NCBI RefSeq assembly: GCF_012848855.1 | Contig: NZ_CP051630.1 | Location: forward strand, 3,265,501 to 3,329,500 | DNA length: 64,000 nt | Reading direction: 5' to 3' | From: Pyruvatibacter mobilis | GTDB taxonomy: Bacteria; Pseudomonadota; Alphaproteobacteria; CGMCC-115125 | Translations under genes and position numbers: made by a program | In this document: piece after piece, positions 35,827 through 44,715 of the stretch | Numbering within the stretch: the first letter of the stretch is position 1 | Layout: each line of letters begins with the position of its first letter | The notes under the pieces: model-generated | Told to the model about the DNA's origin: nothing | Database searches by the model: none | The model's input: only the letters and a program-made list of their open reading frames with translations

Positions 35827-35964
35827 TATTGATTTCCAATTTCACGCCTTGATTTTTAATGCAATCTATACGGATGTTTTGGTTGTGGCAAGAAGGCGTT
35901 GCAACACATTTGGCCGCGATATAGGTAGCGCGCTTCTGGTTGTTTGAACTGCCGAGTGTGCCCC

Positions 35965-36786
35965 ATGTCCGATACTGCGCCGAAATCTGCGTTTTTTGAT
36001 CTCAAAGCGACCCATAATCCCAATCGCTGGACCCTTGAGGTAACCCCCAGCGTCTGCGTGGGACCGCCGCGCAACCTCTTCATGTTCGGTGGTGTTGGCC
36101 TCGCCGCATCAATCAAGGCGATGGAAGGCACCACTGGGCGCCGGGTGATCTGGGCAGCTGCACAGTACCTGTCCTTTGCGCGACCCGGCTCAATCGTTGA
36201 CGTGGATGTGGAAGTGCCGGTTACCGGCCGGTTCAATTCCCAGGCCCGCAGCCGGGCGCATGTGGGTGACCAAGAAATCATCACCGCCAGCGCGGCACTG
36301 GGCGAACGCCCGGATGACCTCTCTGAGCAATGGGCTACCATGCCCGACGTGCCGAAGCCGGAAGACTGCCCGCCGATGGAGCGCGCTCAGCGTCATGATG
36401 AGGAGCTGCATGACCACATGGAGCTGCGGGTGGCGAAGGGCCGTTATGGCGAAGCCCGCAAGGATGGGCAGATGAGCGATGACGGTGAGGTCTATCTGTG
36501 GGCGCGGCCCAAGGACGGCCGGGTGATCGACAGCGGCATGCTGGCGATCATCGCCGACTTCATCCCGTCAGCCGTGGGGAATGCCATCGGCAAGAACGCC
36601 GGTGGCAACAGCCTCGACAACACCATCCGCATCCGCCACGTGGTGCCGACGGACTGGGTGCTGTGCGATACCAAGATCCACGGCGTGCATGGCGGTTTTG
36701 CCCACGGGCGGATGCTGCAGTTTTCGCAGGATGGCGAGCTTATGGCGACTGCCAGCCAGTCAATGATCGTGCGGGTCCACGACTGA
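35965..36786 (+). CDS. acyl-CoA thioesterase family protein (hotdog, TesB-like)
   Basis: 273 residues, a double hotdog arrangement as in TesB/acyl-CoA thioesterase II. The first half has MFGGVGLAASIKAMEG and VIWAAAQYLSFARPGS; the second has GMLAIIADFIPSAVGNAIG (helix of the second hotdog, with Asp) and HGVHGGFAHGRMLQFSQDG. It would release free fatty acid from acyl-CoA. The ATG at 35965 matches the start of the conserved region; a TTG at 35944 is also in frame. It is flanked by convergent genes and appears to be a single transcription unit. Confidence 0.85.
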   Translation: MSDTAPKSAFFDLKATHNPNRWTLEVTPSVCVGPPRNLFMFGGVGLAASIKAMEGTTGRRVIWAAAQYLSFARPGSIVDVDVEVPVTGRFNSQARSRAHVGDQEIITASAALGERPDDLSEQWATMPDVPKPEDCPPMERAQRHDEELHDHMELRVAKGRYGEARKDGQMSDDGEVYLWARPKDGRVIDSGMLAIIADFIPSAVGNAIGKNAGGNSLDNTIRIRHVVPTDWVLCDTKIHGVHGGFAHGRMLQFSQDGELMATASQSMIVRVHD

Positions 36787-36810
36787 CGGGACGGACGGAA
36801 GGTTGCCTGT

Positions 36811-37242
36811 TCAGGCCGGGCGCTTGATGAGCGCGTAGGTCAGGCCCGCCAGTGCCCCGGCGATCATCAGGCCGATGGTGCCGTCCATGAAGCGGGTGCT
36901 GGCAATGGGTGTGATCCCGCCCGGGAAGGCGACGCCGAGGGCATAAAGCGCGACCGGCACGGTGACGGCACCCGCGACCAGATAGACGATGCTCCGCAGG
37001 CCGGGGGCCAGTTGGGCGACAAACCCGGCCACGATGAATGCGATGAGCAGACCCACCCCCATGATGACGCCAAGCATGGGGCCGAACGTGGTGATGTCAT
37101 GCACGATCCAGCCGATACGGTCGCCAAGTGAGAATTGCCCGCCGACGGCTGCCATTTCGCCCTGGTTCACCAATGCGTTGGACGTGGCGCCGAGTACGGC
37201 GATGACGATGACGGCGGCAATGAAGCCGAGAACCATGCGCAT
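36811..37242 (-). CDS. small integral membrane protein of unknown function
   Basis: 143 residues with four predicted membrane helices (residues about 4-24, 53-76, 84-105 and 115-137). The loop between helices one and two (GEMAAVGGQFSLGDRIGWIVHDITTFG) is probably periplasmic. No family was recognised. It is convergent with the thioesterase gene and divergent from the sugar dehydrogenase gene. Confidence 0.75.
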   Translation of the reverse strand: MRMVLGFIAAVIVIAVLGATSNALVNQGEMAAVGGQFSLGDRIGWIVHDITTFGPMLGVIMGVGLLIAFIVAGFVAQLAPGLRSIVYLVAGAVTVPVALYALGVAFPGGITPIASTRFMDGTIGLMIAGALAGLTYALIKRPA

Positions 37243-37457
37243 TGGTGTTTCCCCCTTGGGCGGTGCCGGAACGGACAGTTGATGCCGGATGTTCCGTCAA
37301 AGCGTCGCGTTTGCCGGTCATATTCGCTTAAGATGGCGTTGAGAACCAGTGCCTCGCGCCCCATCTTGACCCCTATATGGGTCTGCGGCGCCCGATTGGA
37401 ACGGAAAGCTGGCGAAATCCCGGCCGTGATTGCGGCCATAATCTGCGGGGAAGCATC

Positions 37458-38975
37458 ATGGCGAAGGCATTCACACGGGCCGCACCTGGGGCGGCAACCA
37501 TGCAGGCAGGTGCGTTTGCAGCTCCGGCATTGATGGCATTGGCTCTTGTGGCGGCCGGATCGGCCTTTGCGGCAGAGCCATCACCCCAAAATGTGACTGT
37601 TGCGCCTGACGGGCAGTTCACCGTGGAAACTGTCGCTGAAGGGCTTGACCATCCTTGGGCGATCGCCTTTCTGCCGGACGATGACATGCTGGTAACGGAA
37701 CTCACCGGCCAGTTGCGGCTGATTGATGATGGCGTGCTGGCCGAGGCACCGGTCAGTGGTGTGCCCGAAGCCTATTTCACCGCCATCGGGCAGGGCGGAC
37801 TTTCGGACGTCGTGCTGCACCCTGACTTCGAGACCAACCAGTTGGTCTACCTCACCTATTCCGCCCAGCGGGACGAGGGCAACACGCTGGTGGTGGGCCG
37901 GGGCACATATTCCGACGGGGCGCTGCAAGACTTCGAAGAGGTGTTCGAAGCTGATGCCTATCGCACCACCAATGTGCATTACGGTGCCCGCTTGGCCTTC
38001 CTGCCGGATGGTAGTTTCGTGGTCACAAGCGGCGATGGCTTTGATTATCGCGAACAGGCCCAGTACAACAGCGACCATTTCGGGACTGTCATCCGCCTCA
38101 ATGAAGACGGCTCCGTCCCGGCGGACAATCCTTATGTGGGCGACGATGCAGCCCGGGACGAGATATTCTCCTTCGGTCACCGCAACCCGCAGGCGATTCT
38201 GCATGATCCGGAAACCGGCCGCATCTACGCCAACGAACATGGCGCACAGGGCGGCGATGAAATCAATGTCATCGAACCTGGCGGCAATTACGGGTGGCCG
38301 CTTGCCACCTATGGGCTGAACTACACGGGCGCTTATGTATCGCCGCTGACCGAGTTTGAAGGATCAAGCCAGCCCATGACCTGGTGGACGCCGTCGATTG
38401 CACCGTCCGCCATGGAAATTGTCTCGGGCCGGGCCTTTGCCGATTGGGAGGGGGACCTTCTGGTCACCGCGCTGGCTGCGGGCAATGTAACCGATCTCGC
38501 CAAGTATAATCTGCGCAGGGTCATCATCGACGGTGGTGACCTGCAGGGTGAGGAAGCGATCCGTGTTGCTGTGCCCGGCGCAGAGGATGACGACGCGACA
38601 CCGCGTTTGCGCGACGTGGCGCTGGCCCCGGACGGCAGCATCTACGTCCTGACAGATGGTGAAGGCGGGCACGTGCTGCGGCTGGTGCCGGCGGGCGGCA
38701 TGCCGCAGGCGTCTCTCGAAGATGCGCAACAGGCTGTGAAGGACGCGTCGGAGGCTGTCATGGAGGCTGTACGCAAGACAGCTGAGGAAGCTGCCGCGGT
38801 TGTTGAAAAAGCCATCGATGAGAACAAGGACGATGTGGCCGCTGCTGTGAATGACGCCATGGAAGCCACCGCTGAAGCGGTGAAGGAAGCTGCTGATGCC
38901 GTGAAAGACGCGGTGGAAGACGCCAATACCTCGGGGGCTTCAGGTGACGTTTCCGATGAGGCAGCCCGCAACTAG
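37458..38975 (+). CDS. PQQ-dependent aldose sugar dehydrogenase (soluble Gdh/YliI type) with helical C-terminal tail
   Basis: 505 residues. A signal peptide (ALMALALVAAGSAFA) directs it to the periplasm. The six-bladed propeller (residues about 45-405) carries GLDHPWAIAFLPD, HYGARLAFLPDGSFVVTSGDG, FGHRNPQAI and NEHGAQGGDEINV, the blades and calcium/PQQ contacts of the YliI/Asd family that oxidise aldose sugars. The last ~95 residues are unusual: an alanine-, glutamate- and lysine-rich amphipathic helix with roughly 11-residue repeats (VKDASEAVMEAV, VKEAADAVKDAV), like apolipoprotein or LEA-type helices. The ATG at 37458 follows ggggaag. No PQQ synthesis genes are here. Confidence 0.9.
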   Translation: MAKAFTRAAPGAATMQAGAFAAPALMALALVAAGSAFAAEPSPQNVTVAPDGQFTVETVAEGLDHPWAIAFLPDDDMLVTELTGQLRLIDDGVLAEAPVSGVPEAYFTAIGQGGLSDVVLHPDFETNQLVYLTYSAQRDEGNTLVVGRGTYSDGALQDFEEVFEADAYRTTNVHYGARLAFLPDGSFVVTSGDGFDYREQAQYNSDHFGTVIRLNEDGSVPADNPYVGDDAARDEIFSFGHRNPQAILHDPETGRIYANEHGAQGGDEINVIEPGGNYGWPLATYGLNYTGAYVSPLTEFEGSSQPMTWWTPSIAPSAMEIVSGRAFADWEGDLLVTALAAGNVTDLAKYNLRRVIIDGGDLQGEEAIRVAVPGAEDDDATPRLRDVALAPDGSIYVLTDGEGGHVLRLVPAGGMPQASLEDAQQAVKDASEAVMEAVRKTAEEAAAVVEKAIDENKDDVAAAVNDAMEATAEAVKEAADAVKDAVEDANTSGASGDVSDEAARN

Positions 38976-38997
38976 AGCTGCAACTTGATCTGATGAG

Positions 38998-39034
38998 AAA
39001 GGCGGTGCCGGTTAATCCGGACACCGCCTTTTAT
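38998..39034 (+). terminator. bidirectional terminator between sugar dehydrogenase and homospermidine synthase
   Basis: Stem ggcggtg (39001-39007) pairs with caccgcc (39022-39028), with inner ccgg/ccgg pairing, followed by ttttatt on the plus strand and tttctc on the minus strand. It lies between two convergent genes and can serve both. Confidence 0.88.
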
Positions 39035-39053
39035 TGTGTTCGGCCTGCTGCTG

Positions 39054-40508
39054 TCAGAAACGGACAAGCACGTTGCGGAACTGCCAGGGGTCGCTTTCGT
39101 CCATGTCTTCATCGAAGAAGCCGGTCTGGCTGTCCAGGGGCGTCCAGTCCGTGTAGTAGCCCTTGACCGGCCCGAGATAGGGCGACTGTACTTCAAGCAG
39201 GCGCTTGTAGTCCATCTCGTCGGCCTCGACGATCCCGGCCTTTGGGTTTTCAATGGCCCAGACCATGCCGGCCAGCACGGCTGAGGTCACCTGGAGGCCC
39301 GTAGCATTCTGGTAGGGCGCGAGCTTCCGGGTCTCTTCGATCGAGAGTTGCGAGCCGTACCAATAGGCATTCTTGGCGTGGCCATAGAGCAGGACGCCCA
39401 GCTCATCGATGCCGTCGACGATCTCGTCTTCTTCGAGGATGTGATAGATCTCCTGCGGATCGGCGCCCTTGCCGAAAAGCTCATGCATGGACAGCACCGC
39501 ATCATCGGCCGGGTGATAGGCGTAGTGAACGGTCGGCCGGTATTCCGGGTCCTTGCCTGCGCCGACGGTGAAGAAATCGGCGATGGATACGCTTTCGTTG
39601 TGGGTCACAAGGAAGCCGTATTGCGGGCCTGGCGTCGGGCACCATGTGCGCACGCGGGTCGCGCCGCCGGGCTGTGTCAGGTAGATCGCCGACTGGCAGC
39701 CTGAACCGTCTGCCTGGAAATGCGCGTTCTCCGGCAGCCACTTCTCATGCGTCCCCCAGCCCAGTTCAGCGGGCTGGCAGCCTTCGGAGATGAAGCCGTC
39801 GACAGACCAGGTGTTGACGAAGGTGCCAAGCTTCTTGGGGTTCTTGGCGCGCTGGGTGTCACGCTCGGCGATGTGGATGCCCTTTACGCCGGCCTTTTGC
39901 ATCAGGCGGGCCCAGCCTTCGCGGTCATCCGCCGCCGGCTCTTCATAGTCGAAACCCAGGTCGTTGCAGAGATTGACCAGTGCCTGCTTCACGAAGAAGG
40001 AAACCATGCCGGGATTTGCGCCGCAGCAGGAGACAGCGGTCGTGCCGCCAGGATTGGCCCGTTTCTCGGTGCGGGCGGTTTCGCGGAGATAATAATTTGT
40101 CCGCTCAGCGGGGTCGTTGTCCTTCTCCACATAGAAACCGAACCAGGGTTCGACGACCGTGTCGATGTAGAGCACGTCGATGTCACGGCACAGGCGCATG
40201 AGGTCCACCGAGCCGACATCCACCGAGAGATTGACGCAGAAGCCCTGACCTTCGCCCTCGGTGAGGAGAGGCGTGAGCACGTCTTTGTAGTTCTCTTCGG
40301 TAAGTGCCTGCTTGATGAAGCGGATGCCATGCTTCTCTGCCAGTTCACGACCGTCATCGCTCGGGTCGATGATGACCATGCGGCTCTTGTCGAAATCGAA
40401 ATGCCGCTCGATGAGGGGGAGAGTGCCGCGTCCGATGGAACCGAACCCGATCATGACGATGGGGCCGGTGATCTTGTGGTAGACGGGCCAGGAGGTCTGG
40501 TCGGTCAT
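39054..40508 (-). CDS. hss: homospermidine synthase
   Basis: 484 residues, the size of bacterial (saccharopine-dehydrogenase-like) homospermidine synthase. An N-terminal Rossmann fold (IVMIGFGSIGRGTLPLI, then MVIIDPSDDG) binds NAD+; the middle has SCCGANPGMVSFFVKQAL, GWGTHEKWLP and GPQYGFLVTHNESVSIADFF, all characteristic. It makes sym-homospermidine from putrescine, the signature polyamine of many alphaproteobacteria. The ATG at 40508 starts right at the conserved region. It follows the ornithine decarboxylase gene in the same orientation, giving ornithine to putrescine to homospermidine, with a 273-base hairpin-rich gap between them. Confidence 0.96.
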   Translation of the reverse strand: MTDQTSWPVYHKITGPIVMIGFGSIGRGTLPLIERHFDFDKSRMVIIDPSDDGRELAEKHGIRFIKQALTEENYKDVLTPLLTEGEGQGFCVNLSVDVGSVDLMRLCRDIDVLYIDTVVEPWFGFYVEKDNDPAERTNYYLRETARTEKRANPGGTTAVSCCGANPGMVSFFVKQALVNLCNDLGFDYEEPAADDREGWARLMQKAGVKGIHIAERDTQRAKNPKKLGTFVNTWSVDGFISEGCQPAELGWGTHEKWLPENAHFQADGSGCQSAIYLTQPGGATRVRTWCPTPGPQYGFLVTHNESVSIADFFTVGAGKDPEYRPTVHYAYHPADDAVLSMHELFGKGADPQEIYHILEEDEIVDGIDELGVLLYGHAKNAYWYGSQLSIEETRKLAPYQNATGLQVTSAVLAGMVWAIENPKAGIVEADEMDYKRLLEVQSPYLGPVKGYYTDWTPLDSQTGFFDEDMDESDPWQFRNVLVRF

Positions 40509-40636
40509 GGCGTTCAAGTCTTTCCTTTGTCTTCCCCGGACTGGTCTGCGTCGCGCCGGAGAGACGGCGTCCACGGGCGTCAGGGGCAGGCTGGCTAAGC
40601 CCGTTGGGTATTGAGCCGGAATGATCCGTCTGCGGG

Positions 40637-40696
40637 GCCGGCGTGACGCCGGCACGATGGGAAGAGGCCGGCCTGGAGAACCGGGCCGGCCTTTTT
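40637..40696. terminator. two strong hairpins between ornithine decarboxylase and homospermidine synthase genes
   Basis: The first is gccggcg-tga-cgccggc (40637-40653), the second aggccggcc...ggccggcct (40665-40673 with 40684-40692) followed by five T on the plus strand. For the minus-strand genes the run after the second stem is only tcttcc, so termination there may be partial, leaving some readthrough into hss. Confidence 0.6.
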
Positions 40697-40781
40697 GCGG
40701 AACGTGAACGGGGTCAGGACCCTGGGAGATGCCTGGTTGCCAGGTCACGCTCCGTCATGCGGCGTGCCGCTGATGAGGGCC

Positions 40782-41918
40782 CTAGATAACGTAGGACTTC
40801 AGCGGGGCAAAACCGTTGAACCCGTTGGAGGCATAGGTGGTGGTGTAGGCACCGGTCGCCTCGATCAGGATTTCGTCACCCACAGTCAGGGACACCGGCA
40901 ATTCGTAGGGCGTCTTCTCGTAGAGGACGTCAGCGGAGTCGCAGGTAGGGCCGGCAATCACGCAGGGCGTGGTGCGGTCGCCGTCGCGAGGGGTGCGGAT
41001 CGGATAGCGGATCGCCTCGTCCATGGTCTCTGCGAGCCCACCGAACTTACCGATGTCGAGGAACACCCAACGCTGACCATCGGGGTCTTCCGACTTGCGG
41101 GAGACGAGCACCACTTCGGCACGGATAACACCGGCATCACCAACAAGGCCGCGGCCCGGCTCGATGATGGTTTCCGGAATACGGTTGCCGAAGTGACGGC
41201 GCAGCGCGCCGAAGATCGCCTTGCCGTAGTCTTCCGAGGTGGGCACGTCCTTCAGGTAGCGGGTGGGGAAACCACCGCCCATGTTGACGAGCTTCAGGTG
41301 AATGCCGCGCTCGGCCAGGGTCTTGAAGACCCGGCTGGCATCCGCCAGGGCGGTATCCCACGCAGCCGTGTTGGCCTGCTGGGAGCCGACATGGAAGGAC
41401 ACACCGACAGCTTCGAGACCGAGCTTGTGAGCGTGCTCAAGAACGCTGACCGCCATGTCCGGCTCGCAGCCAAACTTGCGCGACAGGGGCCATTCAGCGC
41501 CGGCGCCATCGGTAAGAACGCGGCAGAACACGCGTGCGCCGGGGGCGACACGGGCGATCTTTTCCACTTCTTCCGGGCAATCAACGGCGTAGAGGCGGAC
41601 ACCGAGCGCATAGGCGCGGGCGATGTCGCGTTCCTTCTTGATGGTGTTGCCATAGGAGATGCGGTCCGCGGATGCACCGGCGGCCAGAACCATCTCGATT
41701 TCGGCAACGGAGGCCGTGTCGAAGCTCGATCCGAGCTTTGCGAGCAGGGCCAGAATTTCGGGGGCCGGATTTGCCTTCACGGCGTAGTACACGCGGCTTT
41801 CAGGCAGAGCGCGGGCCAGGCGCTCGAAGTTCTTACGCACCACTTCCAGATCAACGACAACGAACGGCTCGTCGGATCGGGTGGTGCGGAGAAAGTCGTT
41901 AATTCGATCAGTCACCAT
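40782..41918 (-). CDS. ornithine (lysine/ornithine) decarboxylase, PLP fold-type III
   Basis: 378 residues. Alanine-racemase-fold decarboxylase. Lys48 in YYAVKANP binds PLP; His176 in SFHVGSQ stacks on the ring; GGGFPTRY and EPGRGLVG bind the phosphate; Cys326 in GPTCDSAD is the catalytic cysteine from the partner subunit. The short length and GPTCDSADVLYE favour ornithine/lysine decarboxylase over diaminopimelate decarboxylase. It supplies putrescine to the adjacent homospermidine synthase. The ATG at 41918 fits a gggaga Shine-Dalgarno. The leader upstream is unusually long. Confidence 0.93.
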   Translation of the reverse strand: MVTDRINDFLRTTRSDEPFVVVDLEVVRKNFERLARALPESRVYYAVKANPAPEILALLAKLGSSFDTASVAEIEMVLAAGASADRISYGNTIKKERDIARAYALGVRLYAVDCPEEVEKIARVAPGARVFCRVLTDGAGAEWPLSRKFGCEPDMAVSVLEHAHKLGLEAVGVSFHVGSQQANTAAWDTALADASRVFKTLAERGIHLKLVNMGGGFPTRYLKDVPTSEDYGKAIFGALRRHFGNRIPETIIEPGRGLVGDAGVIRAEVVLVSRKSEDPDGQRWVFLDIGKFGGLAETMDEAIRYPIRTPRDGDRTTPCVIAGPTCDSADVLYEKTPYELPVSLTVGDEILIEATGAYTTTYASNGFNGFAPLKSYVI

Positions 41919-42516
41919 ATTGGTGGTCTCCCAGGTCCAGAAAGTTGCAGTTGCGTCAAAGACGACTGCCCGTCCGCATGGTGGAAATGCGGCGCGGGAA
42001 GCGCTTTTGAGCGCGGGCGTGTCCGGGCCTATCGCCAGCAACCATCATGGGTGCTGAACGCTTTGCCGGGGCTGTTGCCGGATTGGATCTGGGAATGCCC
42101 CAAGTCCTCACGCGGGCAAGGAAGGTGTGCCTCTTCAGTGTCGCCGGCGTTTGGAAGACCGACTGAGACCAAAAAAGCCCTCACCGTCGTTGCTTTTGGC
42201 TGCTGGTGTTCTGGTTGTTTCCAGCAGCTACGGGCACGTGCGACTTATTGGGCGGCGCGAGATGTACGCGTTTTGCATGGGCACTTCAAGCGAAATGCTC
42301 AAAAATCTTTCGTGATCCAGCCCTGCATTCATTGCAGAGCATCGGGTGCGGCAAGGGAACAACAGTTGCATCCGGTCGCCGCCTTCCTGGCGGCCCTTTA
42401 TGGGTCGTCCCATGGGCAGCGCTTCAAAATAATGATATGCATTACTTCACGTAACATGTCGTGAATGGCTCGGAAGAGGGCGTTCGCAGCGGGGGTGATC
42501 TTTGGGGAGAGGCGGA
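41919..42516. promoter_or_regulatory. long divergent region: possible structured leader of ornithine decarboxylase
   Basis: About 600 bases without a supported gene between the decarboxylase and the MBL hydrolase. On the minus strand it contains a hairpin with an 8-base stem (42199-42206 with 42221-42228, gctgctgg/ccagcagc) and, just downstream, a gcttttttgg stretch (about 42169-42178) that pairs partly with ccaaaagc, resembling an internal terminator. An alphaproteobacterial speF leader motif is known upstream of ornithine decarboxylase genes, so a regulatory RNA is plausible here, but I cannot confirm its consensus by eye. The right end is AT-richer and must hold the promoter of the hydrolase. 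Confidence 0.4.
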
Positions 42517-43611
42517 ATGGGCCGGGGTTTGAAAGTCTTGCTGGTGGCCGTTGTGGTTATCGGTCTGGGTGCGACGCTGGTGACGGCCTTTCAGGGGCAG
42601 ATTGCCCTGCGGCTGATGGCTGGCGTCGTGGAGCGCAACATGGCCGCCGACCCGCTGGCCGCCCTGTCGGATGGACTGCATGTGGGCCTGTGCGGCGCAG
42701 GTGCCCCGCTGCCGGACCCGTCCCGCGGAGGGCCTTGCGCCATTGTCGTGGCCAAGCAGGGATCGGACGTGCAGACCTACGTCGTTGACGCAGGAACGGG
42801 CGGTGTGCGCACCTTGGCGCAGATGGGCCTGCCCGTCGGTGAGATCGACGGCGTGTTCCTCACACATTTCCATTCAGACCACATTGACGGGCTTGGCGAG
42901 CTGGCCATGCAACGCTGGGTCAATCGGATGGCCACCTCGCCGCTTCCCCTGATCGGGCCTGCAGGCGTCGAACGTGTCGCGGAAGGGTTCAACCAGGCCT
43001 ATGCCCAAGACTTTGTCTATCGCACCGCCCATCACGGTGCCGATATCGTACCGCCCTCCGGGGCAGGCCTTGAGGCCGTGCCTTTTGCCGAACCGCAGGA
43101 CGGTGTGGATGCCGTTGTGCTGGAGCAATACGGCTTGCGGGTGACGGCAATTCTGGTCGACCACACGCCGGTGGCGCCTGCGGTCGGCTACCGGTTCGAT
43201 TTCCTCGGCCGATCGATTGTCATGTCCGGCGATACCGTGAAGTCCGGCAATCTGCAGCGTGCGGCGGAGGGGGCAGATCTCATGCTGCATGAAGCATTGG
43301 CCCCGCAGCTCGTGGACGTCATCACCCAGGCAGCGGCCAAGGCGGGGCGCGCCAATATCGAGAAGATCACACTGGATATTCTCGACTATCACACAACGCC
43401 CGTTGAGGCGGCGGAACTGGCGCAGGGGGCAGGCGTGAAGATGCTCGTCTTCCATCACATCGTTCCTGCCTTGCCTTTGGCGGCGCTCGAGAGTGTCTTC
43501 GTGGAAGGTGTGTCAGACGCCTATGATGGCCCAGTGCATGTTGCCGTGGATGGTGACTTCTGGTCGCTGCCTGCAGGTAGTGATGCGATCCACCATGAAG
43601 AGCGTCTTTAG
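42517..43611 (+). CDS. MBL-fold metallohydrolase (RNase Z/arylsulfatase-like), membrane-anchored
   Basis: 364 residues. An N-terminal hydrophobic helix (VLLVAVVVIGLGATLV) without a clear cleavage site suggests a signal anchor, with the enzyme in the periplasm. The metallo-beta-lactamase domain has VDAGTGG, THFHSDHIDG (metal ligands), YRFDFLGRSIVMSGDT and a final HH pair (LVFHHIVPA). This is the ElaC-like subgroup, in which periplasmic members act as hydrolases of unknown substrate. The ATG at 42517 is preceded by ggggagaggcgga; a TTG 15 bases upstream is also in frame. Confidence 0.9.
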   Translation: MGRGLKVLLVAVVVIGLGATLVTAFQGQIALRLMAGVVERNMAADPLAALSDGLHVGLCGAGAPLPDPSRGGPCAIVVAKQGSDVQTYVVDAGTGGVRTLAQMGLPVGEIDGVFLTHFHSDHIDGLGELAMQRWVNRMATSPLPLIGPAGVERVAEGFNQAYAQDFVYRTAHHGADIVPPSGAGLEAVPFAEPQDGVDAVVLEQYGLRVTAILVDHTPVAPAVGYRFDFLGRSIVMSGDTVKSGNLQRAAEGADLMLHEALAPQLVDVITQAAAKAGRANIEKITLDILDYHTTPVEAAELAQGAGVKMLVFHHIVPALPLAALESVFVEGVSDAYDGPVHVAVDGDFWSLPAGSDAIHHEERL

Positions 43612-43648
43612 AACTCCGCGGTGGAGAGTTACCCGGTAGCGAAACGCG

Positions 43649-44587
43649 CTAGCTCGTCACGGTGATGCCTTCAAGCTTCAGGACCTTCATCCGGTCGCGG
43701 ATGAGCTCTGCCAGTTCGCCATAGCCTTGCCGGTTGGGCGCCTGCCGCCGCCAGGCCATCCCTACTGTCCGGCTGGGCGGCCGTGGCGTGAGACTGCGGG
43801 TCGTGACTTCCGCCCGGCGGCGCTTGTCACGCGGGCCGATCTCGGAATGGACGTACAGCGCGGGCAGGAACGTCAGGCCCGCGCCCATAGCAGTCATCTG
43901 GCGCAAGGTGTCGAGGCTTGTGCCTTCATAGTCGGGCAGCAGGTGCGCGCCCAGATCGGCACATAAGTCGCGGACCTGGGTGTGATAGCGGTGACCGGTT
44001 TCCAGGGCCAACACGTCCTCGCCGCGCAGGCGGGTGCGCGGCACACGGTCCGCCTGGGCTGCGGCGTGGTCGTGGGGCAGGGCGAGCTGAAGCTCCTCGC
44101 GAAACAGGGGCGCGGTCTCCAGGCCGCCCATGTCGACAGGCAGTGACACCAGCAGCATGTCGAACCGGCCATCGTGAAGGCCTGCTTCCAGAGGCCCCGG
44201 GAAATCCTCCCGCACATACAGTCGAAGCTGCGGATAGCGTGCGTGAAGCGCGGGCAGGATATGTGGCAGCAGGTAGGGGCCGATGGTGGGCAGCACGCCA
44301 AGGCGCAATGTTCCCGCAATGCCGGTTCGGGCACCAGCTGCGTGATCCTTCAGGGCTTCGACTGAAGCCAGAATATCCCGTGCCCGGTTGGCGGTATCCC
44401 GCCCGATGTCGGTCAGCATCACGCCTGCCCGGCCCCTTTCGGCCAGGGATACGCCCAGCTTGCGCTCGAGTTCCGCAATCTGTGCGCTCAGGGTGGGCTG
44501 GGTCACGCCCAGCCGTTCGGCGGCACGGCCCATGTGGTTGGTCTCTGCGATGGCCACGAGATAGGACAGCTGGCGAAGGGTCGGCAT
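43649..44587 (-). CDS. LysR-family regulator, OxyR-like but lacking the peroxidatic cysteine
   Basis: 312 residues. The N-terminal winged helix (LRQLSYLVAIAETNHMGRAAERLGVTQPTLS) and the effector domain align over their length with OxyR, including GTSLDTLRQMTAMGAGLTFLPAL, the segment that follows the redox cysteines. At the position of E. coli Cys199 there is Arg200 (ETGHRYHT); only the second cysteine is kept (Cys209, position of Cys208). A disulfide switch is therefore impossible in the usual way. It is divergent from an isocitrate dehydrogenase gene and probably controls it and itself through the palindrome at 44607-44629. Confidence 0.9.
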   Translation of the reverse strand: MPTLRQLSYLVAIAETNHMGRAAERLGVTQPTLSAQIAELERKLGVSLAERGRAGVMLTDIGRDTANRARDILASVEALKDHAAGARTGIAGTLRLGVLPTIGPYLLPHILPALHARYPQLRLYVREDFPGPLEAGLHDGRFDMLLVSLPVDMGGLETAPLFREELQLALPHDHAAAQADRVPRTRLRGEDVLALETGHRYHTQVRDLCADLGAHLLPDYEGTSLDTLRQMTAMGAGLTFLPALYVHSEIGPRDKRRRAEVTTRSLTPRPPSRTVGMAWRRQAPNRQGYGELAELIRDRMKVLKLEGITVTS

Positions 44588-44606
44588 GAGTCTGCGGATA
44601 TCCGAC

Positions 44607-44629
44607 TTTGATAGATTTTATCTATCAAA
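44607..44629. promoter_or_regulatory. perfect palindrome, OxyR/LysR-type operator
   Basis: Two perfect 10-base arms, tttgatagat and atctatcaaa, around ttt. The centre matches the OxyR half-site ATAG-N-T-NNN-A-N-CTAT at every fixed position. It starts 20 bases upstream of the regulator's start codon and about 87 bases upstream of the isocitrate dehydrogenase start, the usual place for a LysR-type autoregulatory site. A second, degenerate half-site may follow at the expected 7-base spacing. Confidence 0.8.
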
Positions 44630-44715
44630 TCACGACAGCTTATCGATTGGAACAATGGTTTTGAGATCAGTACATCAAAACCCACAGGGCTTGGCACGTG
44701 ACACGGAGACATGAC

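Noticed and set aside
40695-42464. A 589-codon plus-strand frame across the ornithine decarboxylase gene
   Set aside because: Antisense to a clearly conserved PLP enzyme; composition is atypical and no motif is visible.
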